Origin: a virus
IMG/VR virus record: IMGVR_UViG_3300035188_001379
Coordinates: 62,001 to 126,000 of that record
Strand: one strand, 5' to 3'
DNA: 64,000 nt
Shown: positions 17,237 through 25,090 of the stretch, piece by piece
How the letters are laid out: every line of letters begins with the position of its first letter
Position numbering within the stretch: the first letter of the stretch is position 1
The notes under the pieces: generated by a model
Seen by the model: the letters and a program-made list of their open reading frames with translations, nothing else
The model's database searches: none
What the model was told of the DNA's origin: nothing
Position numbers and translations under genes: made by a program

Positions 17237-19942
17237 ATGTCAGACAAAGTAAAAGTAGAACCCAAGTCAGGCGAAAATCCTGAGCTATTTATTGTATTCA
17301 GTCATCCTAACAAGGATGATCTAGAGGCCAGAAAATTTGGTGAAAAGGGCTATGCTGCTGAGGAAATTCTCGGAGCATTACAAGCAGCCAAGATAGACCT
17401 TGATCGTGTATATTTCACAGGCATGATCAAGCACGGCATAGGCAGTAAGAGTAAACCTAGCGCAGAAGATATTGAAGAGGGGCGCGAGGAGCTTGACCAG
17501 GAGATAGAAAGAATAAAGCCTAAGCTGATTATTCCTCTAGGTGCGGAAGTGTTCAAACGCATCATGAAAGGTAACATCAAGATGGGTGACTATATAGGAG
17601 AAGTCACAGACACTCCCTACGGCAAAGTCATGGCAAACTATGCCCCAGGCATGATTGTTATGATGGACCCTACCAAGCGTCCTGAGTTCAGAGATGTCTT
17701 CTGCTTGGCCCGTAAAGTCATTGACGACAATCTTAAGTATGATGATTACAAATATATTGTTATAGATGATCCTGAGATAAACAAAGCCATACTTCAGCAG
17801 TATATTGATGAAGAAGCGTTTGATATCGGCTATGACGCTGAGTGGTTCGGCGATAAGTTTACTGACAACGAAGTGATGTACGAGTTTCAGTACTCTTGTA
17901 AGAAAGATAAGGCAGTAATTCTAAACATTAGCAAAGACGGCATCACTGAAAATCGTGAGCTGCTAGACTCTATGAAGCTCATGCTAGAGCATCCGAAAGT
18001 CCGACGCATGGGTTGGAATATTCGTGCTGACGATCTCAGGCTACGGCATAGAGGTTTTAATCTTGCTGACGAAACACTAGCCTTTGACGGCATGAAGGCT
18101 GTGGCTTTCTTTGACTCGAGGCTGAGTAAAGGTCTTGAGACAGGTATCAAATTGTTTACCAGCTACGAAAGATACTATACAGAGCTGTATAGAAAGATGA
18201 AGCAGCACAAGATAGCCAAGGCTGAGATGGCTAAGATGAAGTTTCTAGAGCCTGACGTATACTACAAGTATTGCGCCGGTGACGCTGTAAGTCATCGAGA
18301 GGCCTGCTTGTCTATGATGAAAGACTTTCCAGAGCACCTCAAAAGCTGCTATTACGATATCTATCTGCCCCTGACGCATTATTTCACCGACATGGAGCTG
18401 ACAGGTATCGGTATAGATAAACAGGTACTTGAAGAAATTACTGAAAAGTATTCATCAAAATACGATGAGCTTCGTGAAGAGCTGTGCACCTTTCTCAAAG
18501 AGCGCTTCGGTGTAGAGGATTTTAATCCGAACAGTGCTCCACAGAAAAAAGATCTACTCTTCAATATTCTTAAGGTAGAGCCAGCCTACTATACAAAATC
18601 AGGCAAAAGCCCGAAGAGCAAAGCTTGGTACGACAACCAAAAGCCTCAAACACAAAAGATGTATGAGCCTAGTACCAACGGCAAAAGCTTATCCACGATA
18701 AAATTTCAGCTGGAGGAGCTGTTAGATAAACATAAAGACATGCCTGAGAGCGCGCATATGCTCGAGAATATCCAGGATGTGCACAAGGCTATTACTCTAT
18801 TGCTGAGTGTGAGCCGTGTGGGTGTGTTTGCTACAAAATTCCTCAGTAAAAAAGGGGTTATGATTGACCCTGAGCAGGAATTTGATGACGAGGATGAGCC
18901 TTTGAAGCAGAGCTATTGGGCGGCGATTTGTAATGATGGTCGTGTACATGCAAGCTTCTTCGAGTGCCTCAAAAACTTCAGAGCTAGTAGTAGCCCTAAT
19001 GTTCAAAATCCTGCGTCTAAAGTTTTGGCTTATATTCCAGATATATTCGTTCCAGGCTATAGCAAGTTTACAAACGATGAGCAAAAGAAGCATGAGCATC
19101 TTCTACCAAAAAACATCAGAAATATTTTCTGTACAGGTAAAGAAGATTATCACTGGGTAGAGCTTGACGTGGCTGGTGCGGACTTGGCCATCATGGCCTT
19201 TCTTAGCCGAGATGAAGACTTCATACACGACATCCGTGCAGGAAGCTTTCATGTTACTAAGATGCGTGAGTATTTTAACGACCATACACTTACTAAAAAA
19301 GATGTGAGTAAGTATGTGATCGCAAAAAGTATCACCTTCCGTGTGTCCTATACTGCAGGTTTGAAATTTGCTGCCATCCCTATTCAGGCAGACATCTATG
19401 CAGAAAACGGCTTGCATGTAGGTCTAGGTACTCTCGAATATGCTCTAGAGACCTGGACTAGATATAAAAAATACATGCAGTTCAGAGACAGGTGTACAGA
19501 AGAAGTCAAAGAGCGAAAGAGAATCACAAACGCTCGAGGACTAGTTCTTGATTATGAGGAAACTGATAACTTTGGCATTCTCGCTGGCTGGATGAACGAG
19601 AGCCTGGCCTTCCCTGTAGCAAGTGAGCTCGCTTGGTTTATGTGGGAAGCTAGCGTGAACCTCAAAAACATACTGAAGAAAGAAAATCTCTGGATGAACT
19701 ATGTGTATCCAGTAAATACCGTACATGATGCAGGCTACTGGGCTGTGCACAAAGATCTAACTAAAGATAATTATATTCAAGAAATCTTGAAACATGTTTT
19801 CTGTCATCAAACGAAACTGGCGACTGGCGACAATGTAGGTTGTGAGCTCGCTGTAATGGATCGTTGGAAGGGTAAACAGAAAATTTTTGAAAACGAGACT
19901 GTATGGAATTTCGATAAAAATGTATGGGAGTGGAAAGCTTAA
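17237..19942 (+). CDS. Family-A DNA polymerase with N-terminal uracil-DNA-glycosylase-like domain
   Basis: 901 aa. Residues 1-165 resemble the family 4/5 UDG fold (YAAEEILGALQAAKI, VYFTGMIKHG, KLIIPLGAEVFKRI, GKVMANYAPG). Residues about 165-380 form a 3'-5' exonuclease domain (DIGYDAEWFG carries D-x-E; YYKYCAGDAVSH the distal motif). The polymerase domain follows with motif A VELDVAGADLAIMAF near 641, motif B IAKSITFRVSYTAG near 695 and motif C VHDAGYWAV near 829. The motif A Glu is Asp and the motif C Glu is Ala, both departures from the family A consensus, while the two catalytic Asp are kept. Copies the phage genome; the UDG-like part may sense or remove uracil. Confidence 0.88.
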   Translation: MSDKVKVEPKSGENPELFIVFSHPNKDDLEARKFGEKGYAAEEILGALQAAKIDLDRVYFTGMIKHGIGSKSKPSAEDIEEGREELDQEIERIKPKLIIPLGAEVFKRIMKGNIKMGDYIGEVTDTPYGKVMANYAPGMIVMMDPTKRPEFRDVFCLARKVIDDNLKYDDYKYIVIDDPEINKAILQQYIDEEAFDIGYDAEWFGDKFTDNEVMYEFQYSCKKDKAVILNISKDGITENRELLDSMKLMLEHPKVRRMGWNIRADDLRLRHRGFNLADETLAFDGMKAVAFFDSRLSKGLETGIKLFTSYERYYTELYRKMKQHKIAKAEMAKMKFLEPDVYYKYCAGDAVSHREACLSMMKDFPEHLKSCYYDIYLPLTHYFTDMELTGIGIDKQVLEEITEKYSSKYDELREELCTFLKERFGVEDFNPNSAPQKKDLLFNILKVEPAYYTKSGKSPKSKAWYDNQKPQTQKMYEPSTNGKSLSTIKFQLEELLDKHKDMPESAHMLENIQDVHKAITLLLSVSRVGVFATKFLSKKGVMIDPEQEFDDEDEPLKQSYWAAICNDGRVHASFFECLKNFRASSSPNVQNPASKVLAYIPDIFVPGYSKFTNDEQKKHEHLLPKNIRNIFCTGKEDYHWVELDVAGADLAIMAFLSRDEDFIHDIRAGSFHVTKMREYFNDHTLTKKDVSKYVIAKSITFRVSYTAGLKFAAIPIQADIYAENGLHVGLGTLEYALETWTRYKKYMQFRDRCTEEVKERKRITNARGLVLDYEETDNFGILAGWMNESLAFPVASELAWFMWEASVNLKNILKKENLWMNYVYPVNTVHDAGYWAVHKDLTKDNYIQEILKHVFCHQTKLATGDNVGCELAVMDRWKGKQKIFENETVWNFDKNVWEWKA

Positions 19943-19943
19943 T

Positions 19944-20657
19944 ATGTTAAGTTTCAAACTTACAGATAACAGCAAAGTAAGATTTTGCAAAGAGCACAAG
20001 AATACCTTTAGCTTATCTCAAGGATTGCCAGAAAATGGTGGTACTTGCGTTCATGCTACAGAGTCTTGCTTAAAAGTGTGCTATGACGCCAACCTGCGAA
20101 AGCTATATAAAAATTACGCAGCCGTTGAAGACTATAATACGTCTCTGGTAATAAATGCTACCTACGAAGAGCAGGTCGAAGTTATTAAAAATACTATAAC
20201 CAAATGGCGCTTGAACGGAGGCAGCAAGCCTTTGTACTTCAGGATACATACCGGCGGAGAGTTCTTTAATGCTCGCTACGCTTGCGCCTGGGCTGAAGCG
20301 ATTGAGGCTAACCCTGATGTAAATTTCTGGGCGTATACTCGCTCGTTATTTGCTGTGCCTATTCTGGCCGACCTCTCGAATTTAACATTGTATTTAAGCT
20401 GCGATAAAGATAATCACGAAAAAGTGCTCGCTATCTACGAGGAGTATAAGAATTATCCGAACATCGCGGTAGCCTGGATGGGTGATAATCCTCCAGAAAA
20501 CTTTCCCAACGACAGAGCAGTTCTAGATTGCCCTGAAGTGACAGGAAAAACAAAAAAAATAGGCTCTGTGGGAGCGTGCTCTAGATGTAGAGCATGCGTT
20601 GATCGCAGGCTAAAAAGTGGAAAAACAAGACATGTGCGCTTCCCAATCCACAGGTAA
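19944..20657 (+). CDS. Phage Gp88-like protein
   Basis: 237 aa; ATG at 19944 just after the polymerase stop. Cys-rich: GGTCVHATESCLKVCYDAN near residues 32-50 and CSRCRACVDRRL near the C-terminus. Segments YFRIHTGGEFFNARY and FWAYTRSL lie in between. This layout matches my memory of the phage Gp88 family (found next to replication genes, function unknown). The cysteines could bind iron-sulfur or zinc; the pattern is not the radical-SAM CxxxCxxC. Confidence 0.6.
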   Translation: MLSFKLTDNSKVRFCKEHKNTFSLSQGLPENGGTCVHATESCLKVCYDANLRKLYKNYAAVEDYNTSLVINATYEEQVEVIKNTITKWRLNGGSKPLYFRIHTGGEFFNARYACAWAEAIEANPDVNFWAYTRSLFAVPILADLSNLTLYLSCDKDNHEKVLAIYEEYKNYPNIAVAWMGDNPPENFPNDRAVLDCPEVTGKTKKIGSVGACSRCRACVDRRLKSGKTRHVRFPIHR

Positions 20658-20691
20658 TACAGCACAACTCAAACATAAACCAACAAACAAA

Positions 20692-21510
20692 ATGACTGCT
20701 GAAACTAAACGTAATCCTGCACCTATCACAAGAATCCTTGGCAAAGACTGCCGCTACACAAAAATTGATAATAGGAAATTCTTGTACTATTCTGACTTGA
20801 TTAAAATTGCTAATAAGGATTTTGAAAAAGAGCTGCGTACTCCTCCTATTGTGCAGCGTGTTTCTGACGGAGCCAACAGCCAAGACAGAAAGCTTGTAAA
20901 CGTTACCGACTTCAGAAATGCATACAGGCAAGCTAAGGAAAAGAACAGCCTTAAGAAACCTGCAAAGAGCAAGTCTAAGCCTCACGAGGCTGAACAATTC
21001 TGCTTTCCTTTTGAACCCCTGAAAGAAGGCAAGAGTGTGAGCTCCTCAAAGCTCATGGACACCTCTAGCTCAACCGCCCCACTTGATTTGTCCTCTATCA
21101 AGGTGGATACCTCCTCGATTAAGACAATCTATGAGCAAGGTGAGGCTAAAGACAGTTTGATCAAATCTCAAATTAATGGGATTGTGCATAAGTATGTTAA
21201 TAACCAGATTATTGAAAATGGTTTTACTGATGACTCTGCCGAAGCTTGCGCTTTAAGGCAAAACGCTTATGTGAGTCTTTATACTCAGTTTGACCTGGTA
21301 TACTCTACCGCTCTCGCTCAGTACAACATTGCTATGGATTCTGTCGGGCTTGGAGCAGATGTACGCTTCAAGGGCAATTACATGAACATCCTGGCAGATA
21401 AAAAGCTTCTTCCTACGCTGCTTGAAGTGGCCAAACAGTTCTTCTCTGTCGACCTGAAAAAGAAAAAGAAGAACGTTCGAGCCGACGACGATAACATCAA
21501 CTTAGACTAA
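20692..21510 (+). CDS. Hypothetical protein, 272 aa
   Basis: ATG at 20692 follows the previous stop by 35 bases. The N-terminal half is basic with a low-complexity Ser-rich linker (SSSKLMDTSSSTAP) near residue 120, and the C-terminal half is helical, ending with KKKKKNVRADDDN. No catalytic motif seen. It sits immediately before the ubiquitin-like gene but is separated from it by a promoter-like gap. Confidence 0.75.
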   Translation: MTAETKRNPAPITRILGKDCRYTKIDNRKFLYYSDLIKIANKDFEKELRTPPIVQRVSDGANSQDRKLVNVTDFRNAYRQAKEKNSLKKPAKSKSKPHEAEQFCFPFEPLKEGKSVSSSKLMDTSSSTAPLDLSSIKVDTSSIKTIYEQGEAKDSLIKSQINGIVHKYVNNQIIENGFTDDSAEACALRQNAYVSLYTQFDLVYSTALAQYNIAMDSVGLGADVRFKGNYMNILADKKLLPTLLEVAKQFFSVDLKKKKKNVRADDDNINLD

Positions 21511-21534
21511 ACACTTTGTTCCCCCCGGAACATT

Positions 21535-21543
21535 TGGTAAACT
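21535..21543 (+). promoter_or_regulatory. Candidate extended -10 promoter for the ubiquitin-like gene
   Basis: TGGTAAACT matches the extended -10 (TGGTATAAT) used repeatedly in this phage except at two -10 positions; TTGTTC about 16 bases upstream could serve as -35. A GTTCC-cccc-GGAAC hairpin lies between. The 69-base gap before the gene at 21579 is unusually long for this gene-dense region. Confidence 0.4.
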
Positions 21544-21578
21544 AGAGCAAAAAAAACAAACAAACCAAAACAGTAATC

Positions 21579-21869
21579 ATGAGCACCGAAAACAACAACT
21601 CCTCCGCCAAGACCTTCACTGTCAACATCACTGATCGCACTGGTCATAGCTCTGTAGCGAATCTGTCGATCGAGAAAACTGTCGACACGATCGTAGAAAA
21701 CGTCGAGAACAAGTCTCGCTGGCTCTTCATCAACGGTGAAGCGGTAAACTTCAAGGGTGCAAGCTCTCAGTTGTCTACCGAAAACGTGCAAATGCTCCGC
21801 ACGATGCTGGAGAATCTGAACGACCCGACGATCCTGCTCACAGGCACTCTCGTTGGCGGCAACGAATAG
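21579..21869 (+). CDS. Ubiquitin-like (beta-grasp) protein with near-terminal Gly-Gly
   Basis: 96 aa. Order of elements fits a beta-grasp fold: strand KTFTVNITDRTG, strand SSVANLSI, helix TVDTIVENVEN, strand SRWLFINGEAV (compare RLIFAGKQL in ubiquitin), a helix-containing insertion, and last strand ILLTGTLVGG followed by Asn-Glu. Gly93-Gly94 plus two extra residues look like a precursor that a JAMM protease would trim; a JAMM protein and an E1-like enzyme lie 2-3 kb downstream. The gene has its own promoter-like gap and a strong terminator, and its codons end in C or G more often than its neighbours, suggesting high expression. The tail could instead be fortuitous; a structure prediction would decide. 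Confidence 0.6.
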   Translation: MSTENNNSSAKTFTVNITDRTGHSSVANLSIEKTVDTIVENVENKSRWLFINGEAVNFKGASSQLSTENVQMLRTMLENLNDPTILLTGTLVGGNE

Positions 21870-21897
21870 TCTAGAGGCTTAACCCTCACACACCTCG

Positions 21898-21934
21898 CCC
21901 CTGACATCTTACATGGTGTCAGGGGTTTCTTTTA
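21898..21934 (+). terminator. Strong rho-independent terminator after the ubiquitin-like gene
   Basis: An 11-bp stem CCCCTGACATC / GGTGTCAGGGG with a 6-base loop is followed by TTTCTTTTAT. It separates the small ubiquitin-like gene from the 688-aa gene, so the former may be transcribed alone at a higher level. Confidence 0.85.
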
Positions 21935-21954
21935 TCCTCAACTAGCTTATTTTT

Positions 21955-24021
21955 ATGGAAATAACCTGCCACGAATTCAAAAGAACTACTAAAACTTTTA
22001 TTGACGCCCTGAAGCATACAGAGGCGGCCAGCATTAATCTACCTTTCTACTTATACGGCTCATCTCTTAAAGAATTATTTACACTTAGTCGCCTAGTTTT
22101 TAGGAACGTTGCAAAAATGTATGAGTTCTTGAAGTACTTGCCTGTACAGCCCTCGCAAGTTTCTATGAAGAACTTTCAGCAGCACGCAGGATTTTTGTCC
22201 TCTCTGCTTGATAGCAGCGAAGAGCAAAAAACACTAGGCACCATAGCTGCAACGCAAGAGTATTGTAAGACATTCCAAAGCGTGCGTCTTTTGCCTGATG
22301 CTATCCCAGAGGTTTATAGACCTTTTCTGATTAGAAATGCTCCTATAGAAACCACTGAAGGCGACCGTACATACAGGGCGATCACATGGACCACTGCGGC
22401 AAAGAGCTTACATGAGCTTGTTTACATGGCCTGCGACAGGGATACGATCTACGACTATCTCGACAAAGGGTATTTTATCATGTTTTCTGAGCAGCAGGCA
22501 GCTAAAAATAAGCTTGAAAAATGCGTAGTCGTGGCTGATCGCTACGACGTGAATACCGCACACATTTTCGCGCTGTGCAGGCTGCAGCCTTCTCTCTCAG
22601 AGCTGCTAAAGAACAAATGTTTTGCAGGATATCAAGATGCTGAAATGCTTAAACTGAGGATGCTCAAAAAGCTGAATACTGCACACAAGGCAGCATATCA
22701 GGCCGCCGCTGAGAAAATCGAGATAGACTACCACAAAAACTCTACGCTAATACTGCTTTCAAAGCTGCTAGATGGTTCGGTTGCAAAAACAACGCTCAAT
22801 GAGATTGAGTTTACAAAGACCTCTGCTACCTATGAGCGTATATCTGTTGAACACGATAGCTTACTAGTTATCTTGCAGAACTCGCTTAATTTCAACGGTG
22901 AGTTTGATATCTATGGTATTTGCGATATTCTTGGAAAAGAAGTACAGAAGATATCGGATGAAGCTGAGAGACCTGCAGAAGGCGAGCCCAAGCTCACGCT
23001 AGCAAATCTAAAAATTAACAGCATACCTATTCATTTAGAGCTGTCCTATACAGGCTGCCGCTATATCAATAGTGTGCGTGTAAATAAAGACGAGCTTGGC
23101 GCTGCGGTAGCTAGAGCAAGCTGCTACCAGGATGAGGCTGCGTATAAAGTGTTTCTTGAGACGATACGTGCGCTAAGCATCAAGCATCACGACATCATCG
23201 CAAATGGGTTGGCTGTAAAAATACATAGCACGATTACCCCTGAGGAGTATCGTTCCGCGCAACCTGGACCTAATGCTCCTGCGATTAAGTTTAAGATTGA
23301 TAAAGAGTCTCGCAGAGTTCATCTGGAGATTTCTGAAAATCGTAGCGTGCCTGTACATTTCCAGAGAATTATTAATAGGGTAAATACTCTTAATGAGCGT
23401 ACAAACAATGCGTCATCTTACAAAAAAGATGGTCCATGGGGGCACACAAGAGTTACAAAAAATTACAGGTGGGCCGCAAAAGAAATGGTAGAAATCTTGA
23501 TCAGTGCTTGTACAGCTGAAGAAGAGCATGTCAATGAGGCAGGAAACAAGATTAAAACCAAAAAAGTACTGATCACTGAAAATGATGTAGTCTTGCTGCT
23601 TGATGCAGCTAACGATAAAAAGAATGAGGCTATCGCAAGGTCTAAAGAGTTCATGGCTATGGCTGTGAAAAGTACAGGAGCCACAATGGTGGAATTCCTT
23701 GGAAAACCTGCATACAAAGTCTCAGGCAATCTGCGTACCTATGCGGTAATCATTGAGTCGGCCAAGGTCTACGACTTCGATACGAAGAAGTATCGCTGCA
23801 TCGTAAATCATAACCACTATCAGGGCGCAGGCTATGATGACGTAGCCACCAGGCTGCTTGCTCTTAAGAACGACAGCGTGATGCAGCAGGCGATTGGTAC
23901 ACTACAGGGAGAAGCTCAGCCTCAATATGAGCCTAACGGAAATACTAACGATCATGAGCGCGAAGGATTCTCAGAGTTTGATGTGCGTGCTGCGATAGGT
24001 AATGCATTTAGTGCTGCATAG
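21955..24021 (+). CDS. Large unknown protein of the ubiquitin-like cassette, 688 aa
   Basis: No recognised domain. The first 280 residues are helical and Cys-containing, a middle part (about 285-470) is mixed, and the C-terminal 150 residues include NLRTYAVIIESAKVYDFD and YRCIVNHNHYQGAGYDDVA, then a Gln-rich, disordered stretch and a short terminal helix. It lacks a visible E2 HPN...Cys motif and a RING finger. It sits between the ubiquitin-like gene and the JAMM/E1 pair, four bases before JAMM, so it could be a ligase-like adapter, an E2 analogue or the main target of modification. None of these is shown by sequence. Confidence 0.75.
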   Translation: MEITCHEFKRTTKTFIDALKHTEAASINLPFYLYGSSLKELFTLSRLVFRNVAKMYEFLKYLPVQPSQVSMKNFQQHAGFLSSLLDSSEEQKTLGTIAATQEYCKTFQSVRLLPDAIPEVYRPFLIRNAPIETTEGDRTYRAITWTTAAKSLHELVYMACDRDTIYDYLDKGYFIMFSEQQAAKNKLEKCVVVADRYDVNTAHIFALCRLQPSLSELLKNKCFAGYQDAEMLKLRMLKKLNTAHKAAYQAAAEKIEIDYHKNSTLILLSKLLDGSVAKTTLNEIEFTKTSATYERISVEHDSLLVILQNSLNFNGEFDIYGICDILGKEVQKISDEAERPAEGEPKLTLANLKINSIPIHLELSYTGCRYINSVRVNKDELGAAVARASCYQDEAAYKVFLETIRALSIKHHDIIANGLAVKIHSTITPEEYRSAQPGPNAPAIKFKIDKESRRVHLEISENRSVPVHFQRIINRVNTLNERTNNASSYKKDGPWGHTRVTKNYRWAAKEMVEILISACTAEEEHVNEAGNKIKTKKVLITENDVVLLLDAANDKKNEAIARSKEFMAMAVKSTGATMVEFLGKPAYKVSGNLRTYAVIIESAKVYDFDTKKYRCIVNHNHYQGAGYDDVATRLLALKNDSVMQQAIGTLQGEAQPQYEPNGNTNDHEREGFSEFDVRAAIGNAFSAA

Positions 24022-24024
24022 ACG

Positions 24025-24438
24025 ATGAACAAACATTTGTGGACCCAATTGTTGACTGCTTCTGAAGTGTGCGATCATGCCACAGAAGAGCAGGGAGGGT
24101 TAATCCTCAGTAGAGATGAGAGTTTTCTGTTCGTACCGATCAGAAACATACACATAGGAACCATTACAGCAGTAGGGCTGTATGAGACTGATAAGCTAGA
24201 GCTGAAAACAAAGGTGTTTACGAGGATGAGTGAGGGCTGGAGAATGTTCGCCAGCTTTCATACGCATCCTATGTTTTCGGCTACTCCTAGTGTAACTGAT
24301 ATGACGTATCTGTTCCAAGGGTTTGAGAGTAATTATATTTACGCACCCAAACCACAAGTCTTCTCAGCTACGATCTGGGAAGGAGAAAAAAGCAAAACAA
24401 CATTCATACCTAAAGAAAAAATCAAAGAACTACTATAA
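24025..24438 (+). CDS. JAMM/MPN+ metalloprotease (deubiquitinase-like)
   Basis: 137 aa, a minimal JAB domain. The JAMM signature is complete: Glu22 (EEQGGLIL), then HTHPMFSATPSVTD giving His79-x-His81-x7-Ser89-x2-Asp92. These residues bind and activate zinc for isopeptide or peptide cleavage after Gly-Gly. It lies three bases before an E1-like gene and 2 kb after a ubiquitin-like gene ending Gly-Gly-Asn-Glu, so precursor trimming or deconjugation is the likely role. The alternative, a tail-assembly JAB protein as in lambda gpK, is unlikely because no NlpC domain or tail genes are nearby. Confidence 0.85.
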   Translation: MNKHLWTQLLTASEVCDHATEEQGGLILSRDESFLFVPIRNIHIGTITAVGLYETDKLELKTKVFTRMSEGWRMFASFHTHPMFSATPSVTDMTYLFQGFESNYIYAPKPQVFSATIWEGEKSKTTFIPKEKIKELL

Positions 24439-24441
24439 CAC

Positions 24442-25035
24442 ATGAGCATCAATAAAATCGCTATTGCGGGAGCAGGTGGAATTGGCAGCAATCTTCTTGC
24501 TATTCTCTTCGACTACGGGTTTAATCGCAAACAGTTCGATTATGCCTCTATGGAGGTTGACATCTGGGACGACGACGTTGTAGATGTAAAGAACCTGCTC
24601 CACCAAAACTTTAAGCTTGATGACATTGGTAAGCATAAAGTAGATGTTCTTGCTGATAAATATGTTGTGAATGGTGTCAAAAACAGGATGGCTGAAAAAG
24701 ACTTCAAAAAGTACGATCTAGTCTTCTGCTGTGTTGACAACATGCCGTTCCGAAAGTCACTATACGAGTATGGCTGGAAAGCTCAAAGCAAGCTATTTTG
24801 GATTGACGGTAGGTGCACCAGTAGACAGGGTGCCGTGTTTAATTCAGCCTTGCCCAAGGAAGTTCTACTTGGGTACATCAGTGACAGTGTTGAAGAAGGT
24901 GGCTGTTTGCTAGCTTATGAGAAAGAGCAAAACATCAGTCACACATTACCTACCATTGTGGCAGGTATGATGGTTCAGAATTTTCTGAACAAACTCAGAG
25001 GCGAGCAATCGTTCAAGTCTGTGTTCATGGTCTAG
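24442..25035 (+). CDS. E1/ThiF/MoeB-like adenylyltransferase
   Basis: 197 aa. Nucleotide-binding GAGGIGSN at residues 10-17, an acidic turn DIWDDDVVDVKNLLHQNF (position of the E1 D-x-D...N-L-x-R-Q motif, with His instead of Arg), then LVFCCVDNMPFR containing the catalytic Asp and the D-x-x-x-x-R of ThiF/E1 proteins. Candidate thioester cysteines are in DGRCTSRQG and EEGGCLLAYE. Such enzymes adenylate the C-terminal glycine of a ubiquitin-like protein. Immediate JAMM neighbour and a ubiquitin-like gene nearby support this. It is shorter than eukaryotic E1s, as expected for prokaryotic forms. Confidence 0.82.
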   Translation: MSINKIAIAGAGGIGSNLLAILFDYGFNRKQFDYASMEVDIWDDDVVDVKNLLHQNFKLDDIGKHKVDVLADKYVVNGVKNRMAEKDFKKYDLVFCCVDNMPFRKSLYEYGWKAQSKLFWIDGRCTSRQGAVFNSALPKEVLLGYISDSVEEGGCLLAYEKEQNISHTLPTIVAGMMVQNFLNKLRGEQSFKSVFMV

Positions 25036-25041
25036 TATAAC
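25036..25041 (+). promoter_or_regulatory. Possible -10 element before the ssDNA-binding protein gene
   Basis: TATAAC directly after the E1-like stop codon, followed by a 49-base AT-rich leader with no Shine-Dalgarno sequence. A good -35 is not obvious, so this is tentative. Confidence 0.3.
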
Positions 25042-25090
25042 GTAGTATCAATTAACCTTAAAACTTAACTTAAATTAACTAAACGCAAAT

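Noticed and set aside
20581-20997. Minus-strand 138-codon frame opposite the Gp88-like and following gene
   Set aside because: Antisense shadow across a gene junction.
24025-24438. JAMM protein as a lambda gpK-like tail assembly factor
   Set aside because: No NlpC/P60 domain and no tail genes in the vicinity, while E1-like and UBL genes are adjacent.
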